A DNA stretch of 10,163 nucleotides, from the NCBI RefSeq assembly GCF_000003605.2, contig NW_003155248.1, forward strand, positions 128,274-138,436, in the 5' to 3' direction. Below the pieces are notes generated by a model. It was not told the origin of the DNA and made no database searches. It was given only the letters and a program-made list of their open reading frames with translations. Source of the DNA: Saccoglossus kowalevskii (taxonomy: Eukaryota; Hemichordata; Enteropneusta; Harrimaniidae). This document shows, one piece after another, positions 1 to 8,174 of the stretch (position 1 is the first letter of the stretch; each line of letters opens with the position of its first letter). The translations under genes were made by a program, and so were the position numbers.

Positions 1-438
1 ATATTGTGGACAGAAACCTGTTATTTCGTTAAATGTATTCAGAACATTATTTTCAACCACTGTTGTAGTAGCTGGGATGCTCGTACAAGTTGTTGGTGTT
101 GCAATAACCGATTCCCCATGTGTGTTAGCTTGACTTGTTTGCATCAAGTTTGCTAGCTTGGTAAATGTCTCAATACCCTTGAGTAATGCTGAAGTAGACT
201 GTTGAATAAGTGCTGCTGTTTCTGCTAATGCTTGTGATGTGCTTGGTTGACTCACTGGTACACAAGGAGAAAGCTGCGCTGGCACATCCTATGTTGATAC
301 TGGTGTTGCACCAACATCATATATGGCTGATGTTTCCATGGGAACAGGTTGCTTGGTTTTCTCTCTCCTGGTTGCCATGGTATGCTTCCGTGGTGGTGAC
401 ACAACTTTTTTCCAGTGTGTTACGCTTTCGCGCAGGTG
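1..438 (-). pseudogene. Thr/Gln/Ser/Pro-rich ORF, possibly gag-like or another mobile-element ORF, partial at left edge
   Basis: Reading the minus strand from an in-frame TAG at 441-439, the frame stays open to the window edge apart from one TAG at 291-289. The first ATG is at 378-376 and begins MATRREKTKQPVP. Codons before it also read like protein (ESVTHWKKVVSPPRKHT), so the true start may be further upstream. After the stop the product is rich in Thr, Gln, Ser, Ala and Pro (for example VPVSQPSTSQALAETAALIQ), with a helix-like stretch ALLKGIETFTKLANL. No catalytic domain is visible in the 146 codons available. Seen: a long frame with protein-like composition and a single nonsense codon. Inferred: the basic start followed by a low-complexity linker suits the N-terminal part of a retroelement gag-like or recombinase ORF, and its neighbours (minisatellite, SGNH relic) lie in the same orientation. 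It could equally be an exon of a host gene. I do not recognise the family. Confidence 0.45.
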
Positions 439-630
439 CTAAGATTTATGATAAAGAGACTAAGCAGCAGCATTACTGTTACAAAACATACTCTATGAAT
501 CTGTGCAGAGATGCACATAAACAGATGATACTATTTATTGAAAAATTATTTTGAAGAAGACAGAAACTATAGCAAGATGTTGAATCATTTGCCTCCTTGT
601 ACTGAGCTAGGATTAAGCAAAACATTTTAA

Positions 631-1231
631 TATTAAAGCACTCATGAAATAGAAATAGGATCAAAGTCTGCAACATTTACAATATCAGTCTGTAAAATAT
701 AAAATAAAAGCAGAAACTCCCACGTGTGATCGAGATGGGATCAAAATTCAGCAAAAATTTAAAATAAAAGCAGAAACTTCACACTCGTGTAATAGAGATA
801 GGATCAAAAGTCTGCAACCTTTACAATAAAAGTAGAAACTCCACACTCATGTAATAGAGATAGGATCAAAAGTCTACAACCTTTAAAATAAAAGCAGAAA
901 CTCCACACTCATGCATGTAATAGAGATAGGATCAACAGTCTGCAAAATATAAAATAAAGCAGAAACTCCACACTTATGTAATAAAGATAGGATCAAAAGT
1001 CTGCAAAATATAAAATAAAGCAGAAACTCCACACTCATGTAATAGAGATAGGATCAACAGTCTGCAAAATTTTAAATAAAAACAAAAACAAAGATCACAC
1101 TCAAGTAATAGAGATAGTATCCACAGTCCAATAAATAAAAACAGAAATTCAACCCTTAATGCAATAGAGATAAGATCAACAGTCTGCAAAATTTAAAATA
1201 AAAGCAGAAACTCATTCATGTAACAGTCTGC
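631..1231. repeat. Minisatellite A, about 9.5 copies, 61-66 bp period
   Basis: A tandem array whose plus-strand unit runs roughly: AATAAAAGCAGAAACTCC, then ACACTCATGTAATAGAGATA, then GGATCAAAAGTCTGCAAAAT. The GATCAA anchor recurs at 659, 739, 802, 864, 930, 991, 1052, about 1118 (mutated to TATCCA) and 1174, giving spacings of 80, 63, 62, 66, 61, 61, 66 and 56. The first interval is long because part of the unit is duplicated near 681-706. The last unit, ending at 1231, lacks the middle of the repeat. Central copies (802-1052) are most alike and edge copies most diverged, as expected for unequal crossing over. Every unit carries an AATAAA or near copy on the plus strand, and most carry TTTTGCAG on the minus strand. 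Short open frames in the array are repeat artefacts. Confidence 0.95.
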
Positions 1232-1233
1232 AT

Positions 1234-1890
1234 TTAGCAACTACCTAACCACCACCAGTTAAACCTGTGCAGCCTATAAAGAGTGCCCCACGAACACTTC
1301 CGATAATATCTATAATTACCCAATTTGTTCAAGTGAATGCCATATGGTAACATTATAGTTAGCGAAGAAATCCATAAGCCAATATGCTTCCAAAACATGG
1401 CAAATGATAGTTCCTCTAAGGCAGACTTTAACGCGTGATTTAAAATATCTACCCTAGCATTGTAAATAGGAAAGTTATGAAATGGTCTCATCCTGTGCAT
1501 GACTTGACTGACAATTATTTGTTTTACCCTGAATTCTCTATGCATTTGATGAACGAGGTCTGCCATTTTGCATGCGATTTGCAATGGCCCCACGCAAAAG
1601 TCTCACAGATCATTGGACCCTAACTCTAAGACCATAATATCCGGCGAAACCCGGCTCACCATACCAAGGTCTAAGTTTACCAGCGACGATACCGTTCGTC
1701 CACCAACACCATGGAAATAAATATCCATTTGAATCAAATCGAAAGTTGGTGACACATTATATTGCTGTTGGTCCTCATGCACAAAAGTTTTGAGTCGCCT
1801 TACAAACGAGTGTCCTTCACCTGACACGTAATAAAATGGCGGTCGAATTAAGCAAAAGAAACCGCCGCAGACTACAAATTCAAAACGCTT
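1234..1890 (-). pseudogene. SGNH/GDSL-type hydrolase relic with one in-frame stop
   Basis: One minus-strand frame runs from just after a TAG (1893-1891) to a TAA (1236-1234), 219 codons, broken only by a TGA at 1605-1603. The SGNH blocks appear in order. Block I is GHSFVRRL with the nucleophile Ser codon at 1809-1807. Block II is GVGGRTVSSL. Block III is LELGSND, ending just before the TGA. The last block is GIHLNKLGNYRYYR with its His at 1335-1333. Relatives normally have Asp two residues before that His (DGIHLN); here it is Tyr (TAT at 1344-1342), which would break the catalytic dyad. No in-frame ATG precedes block I; GTG at 1827-1825 is the nearest start-like codon. Such esterases act on acyl esters and occur as small ORFs repeated across mollusc and cnidarian genomes; an esterase domain is also known in CR1/L2-type LINE ORF1. 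Family assignment is firm; mobile-element origin is inferred. The missing start, nonsense codon and lost Asp indicate a dead copy. Confidence 0.85.
1833..1842 (-). promoter_or_regulatory. YY1-like CCGCCATTTT site at 5' end of SGNH relic
   Basis: The minus strand reads CCGCCATTTT, a good match to the YY1 core, a few bases upstream of the GTG that precedes SGNH block I. YY1-type sites are common near transcription starts of ribosomal-protein genes and of some retroelements. Similar CCGCCATT sequences occur on the plus strand near 6597 and 9781. The motif is visible; its function here is a guess. Confidence 0.2.
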
Positions 1891-2068
1891 CTAGGAATGA
1901 AATTCAAATGATATACCACACCAAACCACCTTCATTCAAATCTTAGATGTATTAAGGTTGATAAATATACCAAGTGAAGCGGAGATCAATAGAAAGTGAA
2001 TATTATTTCCACAATTTACCACACTAAGAAAGACCACTTACATTTCTGTTGTGACGCCTTGAAGATGG

Positions 2069-2107
2069 AGTGACGTCACACCTCGCGCAACAAGAAGTGA
2101 CATCACA
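2069..2107. promoter_or_regulatory. Pair of CRE-like sites (TGACGTCA and TGACATCA)
   Basis: AGTGACGTCACA at 2069-2080 contains the perfect 8-bp palindromic CRE that binds CREB/ATF bZIP factors. AGTGACATCACA at 2096-2107 is the same 12-mer with one change, 27 bp on. A third half-like GTGACGCC lies at 2051. The surrounding 130 bp are richer in GC and CpG than the flanks, as expected of an enhancer or promoter. The nearest coding trace is the SGNH relic on the minus strand, whose 5' end is about 180 bp away, so this could be its old promoter. That link is inference. Confidence 0.3.
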
Positions 2108-3118
2108 TTACGCACATCAGCTCCGTTGGTGGCGCACTATCGCTTGCGTTCCAGACACAAAGCCTATTGCTTCCGTAATACGTTATTTGTCACTTACTTC
2201 ATTACTAATATTACACAACATGTTTAGACACTATGGGATTTTTAATTTAAAATTTAGGAAAACAAATTAATTTTAAAGTAAAGTGTAATCTGTACTCCAT
2301 GATGTCAAATCAATAAGTGTGTGATTAAGTAGGTACTAGAAGGTAAACGACAAACAGGTACAGGAACATCTACAATCTGAAAATGATATTATTGTGTTAT
2401 TTAAAAAAAAACGGTGCACAAGTGAATGGATTAACAGGATAGATTACAAAAAGCGAAATATTGAAAAGAGGCACAAGTGATGTTTGCAGTCCCATTACAT
2501 TTCCAGCCATATTTCTATGAACAGTGTGTGTTTTGTTAATTTAAAATATGAATTCATAATATAACTATCGAATATACTGTAGTAAAAAAAACACAACGTG
2601 TGTCATGCTTTATACTTATTATAGTAGAGGGAATAGATGAATATATCACCGTTTAACTATATAAACTGTATAGCTACAAGTCGCATTAGTTTGTTTTTCT
2701 ATTATTGACGTATTTATATGTGAAGATATTTTCAACCAACTGTAATAGATTAATTATCAAGTTCCATGATCACATAACGATATGCATGTGTATTGTTTTT
2801 TTTTTGTTTTGTTTTATTGAGCTGACAGTTATTTGCATGAACTTGGAATTAGAGAACGATGGTGTGATGGTCAATCATTACTGTGAAAGTGAGGTATTGT
2901 TATTTAGTGTGCGATGACATTAACCAAGGCAATTTGGGTGGAGCAAAACACTGTGAATGAAAACAATGTCACATGTTACTAAATGTATTGTTGCGAATAT
3001 AGTTTTATATTACATATATTCCTTACAGTACATTCCATAAATAGTGGCAATAATCATGTCGAGATTCGTTTCTATGTGCATTCAATTATAAATGAATTGG
3101 CGGAATAATGATGCATGT

Positions 3119-3143
3119 AGCTGGAAATAGAATATCTCCAGCT
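3119..3143. repeat. Inverted repeat AGCTGGA ... TCCAGCT
   Basis: Seven-base perfect arms separated by 11 bases. It is the clearest hairpin in the 1.9-4.6 kb AT-rich block. No flanking direct repeat or open frame ties it to a mobile element, and it may be chance. Confidence 0.3.
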
Positions 3144-4590
3144 TTAAAAAAAACAGAATAGAATAATAATTAAATTTAAATGGTTGAATTATAATAAATG
3201 AGTTGTCAGTGTTAATTGTAATTATGTCAATAAAAAGATGTTGTGGCCACCTTGAAATCATTAATTAATTTTCAGTAACCCTATTTACATACATTTATTT
3301 TTTTAATATTATAGTTATCCATGATTTTTTTTATAAACAAACTTTTCAACAAGCGGTGGGTGATTATTTATGTGTAACTACCACCTCAATTACACTAATA
3401 CGACATTTTAATGCAGTGGCATTTGTCTGTAGTTATGCACCACTCAGCAGGATGTAATACCTTGAAATTACAGATGTATTTCAAAAAAGATATTCAGGAG
3501 GACTGGCTTGAAATCAGTCTTGTGGATCTTTTGACCACTTCTCTAACGATATGAAGCATTATTTCAGTCAGTACAATTGTTGTTAAAAGATAAACGTTTT
3601 GTGAGATATGCCTGCATAATTAAGACATCTTGATCATGGTTCTATACTTTAATAACTTTAAAAAATCAACTTTCAATATTGATGTCTTGTTAATTGAACA
3701 ATTACACAACAAGTAATTGAATAAGTGTAACTGTAAGCAGCCATGATGGGCCTGGGCAACTGACTGAAACTATACGTCACTGGTGATGAAGTAAACAAGT
3801 AAACAAAAACAAATACTACAGTGGACAGCCAGATCGGAAACAATTAGAAACTATAAAGCATCTGCTAGAACTTCCAATCTATACCTATTTGGTTTTTATG
3901 TGTTAGTGTACTGTGTCTTAGGGCTGTACAGTTGTTGTAATTTATCTTCATTTTTCAGTTTACATATTCCACGTAGTTTTAGGAAATAATAGGACGCATT
4001 GAAGCCACTAAGAATGTTTTTTAAGACGTTTGCCATGTTTTTTTAATAACAACATAAATTGTGAATTTTTTAATTTGGGTTTGTCTAATTTAAAACAGAC
4101 GCTTAAGTCCATTATTTTTAATTGTATTTTTGTTTACTGTTATATTGTATTTAACAAATGTGCCTAATAACACACAACTGTTATTTACCTTATATGGCTG
4201 TTATGATTGTATTAAGGCAGAGATGCAGGTTCGTGGGCATTTGGGAGTGTAATTTTTTTTTTGCTTTTTATTATCCAAATAGTCTTGGCTATAGATTGTT
4301 AAAATGTTGTAGAATTGGGAATAGTGGAACTTACTCAAAAAAAACGATTTTAAAATATAGGTGACAGGTGCAAACATTCTCTCTTTTGAATGCTTAGCAA
4401 GATTTAGCAATGCTGTACATAAATTTAAAAAAAAAAACATGGTGAAAAAAAATGACGGGATCTCTATATTATGCACTATATTTAACTTTTAACAAAACGA
4501 CAATACATTTAAATTTTGAACTGTTACAGCCATTTTAATTATGAGCATTAGCAAACTTCTTACTGAGTGAATTTGTATGCAAATTAGCAA

Positions 4591-4931
4591 TTATCTCAGC
4601 TTCTTTTTAGTGCACATTCCAGAATAGCTCCTAGACGCTTTGACCTTTTGTTTTGCAATTTTCACAAATGATTGACAATGTGTTTGTTTTTCAAAACGCC
4701 GTCGGGGCATTCTTTTTGGTTGAACAGTGTTACAACAATCACACAGACAACTAGCCTGGGTGTTAATATATGCATAAACTTGAAGTAGTGAAATTTGGGA
4801 TGCTGCCCTGCAAAATTGACAACTGGTAGACAGTGCATAGTGACATAGATTTATTTTGTTATCATTTAGTTGCATAATTTGTAAAATGTTGCAACATTGA
4901 ACATAATACTTATCAGCATGAAACAATGTTT
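4591..4931 (-). CDS. Possible cysteine-rich 3' terminal exon, function unknown
   Basis: The minus strand shows a good 3' splice site, a pyrimidine-rich tract ending TTTCATTTTGCAG at 4932. It is followed by a frame open for about 112 codons to TGA... or TAA-type termination at 4593-4591. The product has 11 cysteines in a loose pattern (QCC, LC, SCQFC, SCLCDCCN, HC, MC) and then a basic tail (QPKRMPRRRFEK and GMCTKKKLR at the end). An ATTAAA poly(A)-like hexamer lies at 4539-4534, about 50 bases after the stop. The cysteine spacing suggests a disulfide-rich or metal-binding product, but I recognise no family. No upstream exon could be identified in the next few kilobases of the minus strand, and the frame also has TTG but no ATG near its start. 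It may be a chance frame in AT-rich DNA; the splice acceptor and composition make it worth listing. Confidence 0.3.
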
Positions 4932-5122
4932 CTGCAAAATGAAATACAGTTTAGTGGCATCAGTGAAATACTTTTGCTTGTCAGTCATTTCAGCCAATTT
5001 TGAAACAGTTGGGCGTCTCTTACTTCAAGTATAAAGTTGAGTTTTCGGTAAATATATAATTAAAACACACGAACGTGTATACATAAGTAGAACAACGGAA
5101 ATAAGCATCATCATTTTCGCTA

Positions 5123-5945
5123 TTAATTTCTGTATATAGAGGAATTGTAGCCTAGAATTTCATAATCTACTTCATATAGGTCAATGAGCTTGAGAAGCAT
5201 GTATCTAGGTAAAGTTCCAATCGTATCATTGATTTCGTCATGACCTTGTTGACGGTGTATTTCTGGAAAAAACATTTAAGTCTCTTATACCATCTAATTT
5301 AACAAAATATTTTCCATCTGCGGATAATTTCTCAAGATGACCTATAAAGTCAGCATTGTAAAAACAAATGTTAGAAATAAGATATTGTGGCCACAAATGC
5401 CGAGTGAATGGTTCATAACACTCGGTAATAATAACCTCTGTCATTTCTCGAAATGTTATGTTATGTGTTTTCCATTGTTCGTCCGAAGACTCTGATCCAG
5501 CTAATTTCGCAATAATGGGCAATTATTTCTGGTGAAGATATGGAGCTGACCGGGTGTAGTGTATAGCATAATAATAGAATGAAACAAGCCTTTCAAGTGG
5601 ATCACGAAAAAATACAATTTTCTTGTAGTCATTATACTGTAGAAAGTCAAAAAGAGATATTGCATGCCAGGAAACTATAGAAATATTATTGAGAGTTAGG
5701 CTTATTTCTCTCATGGTGGACGAACCAACCTTAGGGATAACATTTATTAGAAACCTGTACTTCTCCTATATAACAAATCTGCTTTTTGACTGGGCTTCAT
5801 TATTAACTCTGCTGGAAGCCATGTTTGTTTTTATTATTAGAGGACTTCTACCCGCGTAATCATTCCATATTTGGAATTCGTCTTTTCTAATATGGTAGGA
5901 TGAAAATACTCCGTAAAATACTGCAAGAATACGGCACGCTGTAAC
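5123..5945 (-). pseudogene. Carbohydrate sulfotransferase (Sulfotransfer_2 / HNK-1-type family), three lesions
   Basis: Enzymes of this family move sulfate from PAPS to sugar hydroxyls of glycans in the Golgi and are type II membrane proteins. Minus-strand frame: a hydrophobic stretch (ILAVFYGVF) that may be a signal anchor, then a stem region. The 5'-phosphosulfate loop IPKVGSS is at about 5738-5718, and the 3'-phosphate motif RDPLERLVS is at 5606-5580. The C-terminal block includes LWPQYLISNICFYNADFIGH and ends DLYEVDYEILGY before TAA at 5125-5123. Lesions: TAG at 5768-5766, TAA at 5525-5523, and a +1 shift in a T6 run (5267-5272), after which family-like sequence resumes in the next frame. 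About 274 codons remain, slightly short for the family. No in-frame ATG lies between the upstream TAA (5948-5946) and the TM-like stretch; ATG at 5834-5832 begins NMASSRV. Alternative: TATATAG at 5766 could be a splice acceptor opening an exon at 5765, removing one lesion. The lack of any clear intron leaves retrocopy or tandem-duplicate decay open. Confidence 0.85.
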
Positions 5946-5971
5946 TTATGGCGTTACGGTGACAGATGTAT

Positions 5972-6483
5972 AATAATACATGATACTACTCTGATAAAAT
6001 TCCTATATTCAATGTTAGCATTTCCTTACAACTAAATAATACGTGATACTAGTCTGACAACATTCTTATATTCAATGTTAACAGTTGCCTTGAACTAAAT
6101 AATACATGCTACAACTTCGACAACATTTATTAAATATTAGCAGTTCCCGAGAATTAAATAACATATGCTACTACATTACAAGTATTACAAGTACAAGTAC
6201 TCTTAAACTAAATAACACATGCTAATATGTCGTTAACCATCCTGAAATTGAAGCAGCTCTCGACAAAAAAGTGTTATATGCTGCTATTTATGTGTCATTC
6301 CTATATTCCTTATTACCAATTTGCTTGAACTGAATAATATCTGCTACTATGTTGGTACCATTCCTAAATTCTTAGCAGCACTGGATAACAAAATGATATG
6401 TGTTGCTATTTTTGATACCATTTCTATGTTTATTAGTACCAGTCCTATTGAACTGAATAACACATGCTAATATCTCGATTTAA
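5972..6483. repeat. Minisatellite B, about 8.5 diverged copies, 54-64 bp period, dimeric in its right half
   Basis: Units open with AATAAYACATGCTACTA-like sequence on the plus strand and end in a GAACTA or GAACTG. Unit starts fall near 5972, 6035, 6098, 6157, 6211, about 6270, 6333, 6391 and 6456. The first three copies match best at 63 bp spacing. From 6211 on, alternate units resemble each other more than their neighbours: 6211 with 6333 (both end AAGCAGCTC or TAGCAGCAC-like), and 6270 with 6391 (both GCTGCTATTTAT or GTTGCTATTTTT-like). This gives a higher-order period near 122 bp. The sequence is unrelated to minisatellite A despite the similar period. It starts 26 bp beyond the open frame of the sulfotransferase relic. 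Confidence 0.85.
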
Positions 6484-7079
6484 TACACAGAATGCTTTAT
6501 CCCGATGCATATTTTGTCGAGAGACCATTTCGTCAAAAGTGTGGTGTGAATTGGCAGTGCTAAGCACCCTCCCCATAATGATATCATTTTTTTGCTCCGC
6601 CATTATTGTAATATTGAAAATTAAGAAATCCACTGTAATTAATAGCTGGTGGTTTGTTGATGTTAAATATATAAGACTCAATTCACACACCGATGGGTGC
6701 CATTTTTCAATTAAGCAATACAATGTGACAGACCTCGGTCGAATACTGGTGTCAGTTTTACCTGCTCTTAAAACACGTCTTTTATTCCAATAAGCGATAC
6801 GATGACAGAAGTGGTTCGTTGCCAGTCGGTAATGAGCTGATAATAGTTATTATTGTCAACACGGCGACGCGTTTTAAGCAACGCGTGGAAGAAATAAAAA
6901 TGTTGACTGGTTGTATTGTTTTATTTTTCCAACAAATTGCTAGGTCTATAGCATGCATGATTGCTTTCTAAGGTATGTATTCGAAATAAATTAACTGGCC
7001 CTGAAAAGCGATGGAAATACATAAAAATTTGAAGGTTCTCCTGGTGTACAAAGTAACATACTATCATAGTTATTCTTCC
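6484..7079. other. No confident gene; candidate 3' end of a plus-strand transcript
   Basis: Plus strand 6729-6971 is stop-free for 80 codons (includes VEYWCQFYLLLKHVFYSNKR), with no recognised family. It runs straight through a hairpin and an AATAAA, so it is more likely transcribed noncoding or chance. On the minus strand, ATG at 6603-6601 in good context (ACAATAATGGCGG) opens a 52-codon frame that ends inside minisatellite B; it has no recognised family. TATATAAG sits at 6668-6675. Confidence 0.35.
6867..6898 (+). terminator. CpG stem-loop followed by poly(A) signal
   Basis: ACGCGTT (6867-6873) and AACGCGT (6880-6886) form a perfect 7-bp stem around a 6-base loop. Six bases later comes AATAAA (6893-6898), followed by a GT-rich stretch TGTTGACTGGTTGTATTG from 6901. 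Hexamer plus GT-rich downstream element is the usual layout of an animal cleavage and polyadenylation site, so a plus-strand transcript may end near 6910-6920. The stem does not match the histone 3' stem-loop. Which transcript it would serve is unknown. Confidence 0.35.
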
Positions 7080-7235
7080 TCAAGTAAATAATAAAGTCGT
7101 GAAATGTTCTGCCAAACTTGCAGGAGCAACATGCAGGGGAAGGCCAAAATCGCTTGCCCAATTTTCGAACAAAGCGTTCCCCTGAAGTAGAACTGATACT
7201 GATCGGTCATGTACGACGTGACAGCGAAAGACCGC
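7080..7235 (-). pseudogene. Weak tyrosine-recombinase-like fragment
   Basis: A 51-codon minus-strand frame between TAA (just above 7235) and TGA (7082-7080). Its end, FENWASDFGLPLHV and PASLAEHFTTLLFT, resembles the SAM-like core-binding domain of tyrosine recombinases found in DIRS-like and other invertebrate mobile elements, where W..(W/F)...GLP...PA.LA.(H/F).T.L is a common pattern. A sister frame that overlaps and continues past the stop (YLRKNNYDSML) could be the continuation after a one-base loss in the TTATTATTT run. No catalytic Arg-His-Tyr domain follows before 6990. This rests on pattern recall over a short stretch and could be chance. Confidence 0.2.
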
Positions 7236-8174
7236 TTAGTTGAAAGTCAAAATTATCGTTATCTAAGCGTGAAACTGTTACTAGATGTGGTATGAAACAA
7301 TGGTTTAATTGCTTTTGTTAGAAATTCACAGCTTTTAGCAGGTCGTTGGCCACTCCTGGTTCACGATAACTGCGATGAACATGTGTTGTCTGATGTTCTT
7401 AAACGCTGATCTGCTCCCCCATATAGTAATAGGAATCAGGATCGTTGCATTTGTCTTGAATGTATTAGTTTAAATTGAGGAAGAATGAATTCAATTCGAT
7501 AATGGTCTAGAACCAAGAAGCTGACGCAAACGGTTTGAAGGTTCGCAAACTCATTTCGACGTATCAACTCTGACGAATCAACTTTCGTTACACTATTCAA
7601 TCACGAGAATGTAAAGTTTCACCTCGTCCGAAAATTTTCACACACAAGCAGCTCAGGGTGTGCACTCCAATATCAAGTCAGATGACGCGCCCGATCACAT
7701 GATCACCTCATTCCTGCGGGGAGTACATTTAACAGACTATTATTCTGTGACTTATTTCGCACCATTATTATATTGTGAATGTGTGAATTTGAATGTCCTA
7801 GTCCGATAGCACCTAATTTGACGGCGGTCTCAAATAGTTCATTAATACCTGGGGTTACTCAACACTGGGCAGTTGGGAACTCAGATGGTTATAACAATTT
7901 AAAATTAAAATATGACACTATTAATGCATATACAACATATAACCTGTTATTGTATTGCAATCAAAGCGTGTCGTTTTTACCCGCATCTAACAAGATTATG
8001 AAATGAACCCAATTGTGGGCGTGCCAACACAACGGCGCCATCGAGACTAGATTGGAAAAGACTCAAGTGTTTTGCAATGTTCCAAAATATATTGCCTACT
8101 GACTGTCCGAATTATTCTCTGAACGGCTGTAATTGATTCATGAATATTTATAAACAGACCAGAACTCTAAAACA
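7236..8174. other. No gene recognised
   Basis: More even in base composition than the left half, with scattered CpG. A minus-strand frame around 7325-7470 reads IQDKCNDPDSYYYMGEQISV, then a stop, then HRSYREPGVANDLLKAV. It looks protein-like but matches nothing I know. A plus-strand frame at 7779-8006 (75 codons) has no family features. GATCACATGATC near 7694 holds an E-box-like CACATG in an inverted repeat. Nothing here can be called a gene from sequence alone. Confidence 0.5.

Larger units (their letters stand above)
1891..4590. other. AT-rich intergenic DNA, no gene seen
   Basis: No protein family is recognisable in any frame; open stretches are short and low in complexity. The region is rich in A and T runs (for example the A9 run near 2402 and T runs near 2795, 3300, 3325 and 4252). 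It has one GC-richer patch at about 2045-2175 with CRE-like sites (listed separately) and an inverted repeat at 3119-3143. It could be intergenic or part of a long intron of a minus-strand gene. Confidence 0.6.

Noticed and set aside
210-554. Plus-strand 114-codon frame at the left edge
   Set aside because: It is antisense to the better-supported minus-strand Thr/Gln-rich frame and its composition is that of a shadow.
974-1189. Minus-strand 71-codon frame inside minisatellite A
   Set aside because: It is a readthrough of tandem units with periodic residues and no family features; the repeat explains it.
1603-1605. In-frame TGA in the SGNH frame read as selenocysteine
   Set aside because: No SECIS-like element was seen downstream, the family does not use selenocysteine there, and the lost Asp and missing ATG favour decay.
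2070-2270. Plus-strand 66-codon frame over the CRE patch
   Set aside because: It has no ATG at its start, no family features, and its first half is explained by regulatory-type repeats.
5267-5272. T6 run in the sulfotransferase as a programmed frameshift
   Set aside because: No slippery heptamer or downstream structure was seen, and two other stops show the gene is damaged.
6445-6723. Minus-strand 92-codon frame, including ATGGCGGAGC at 6603
   Set aside because: It ends inside minisatellite B and has no recognised domain; the good start context alone is not enough.
7540-7560. GGTTCGCAAACTC as a tRNA B box
   Set aside because: No A box, acceptor stem or anticodon arm at proper spacing could be found.
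7779-8006. Plus-strand 75-codon frame starting MCEFECPSP
   Set aside because: No domain, no splice sites of note and composition of random AT-rich sequence; length is within chance.
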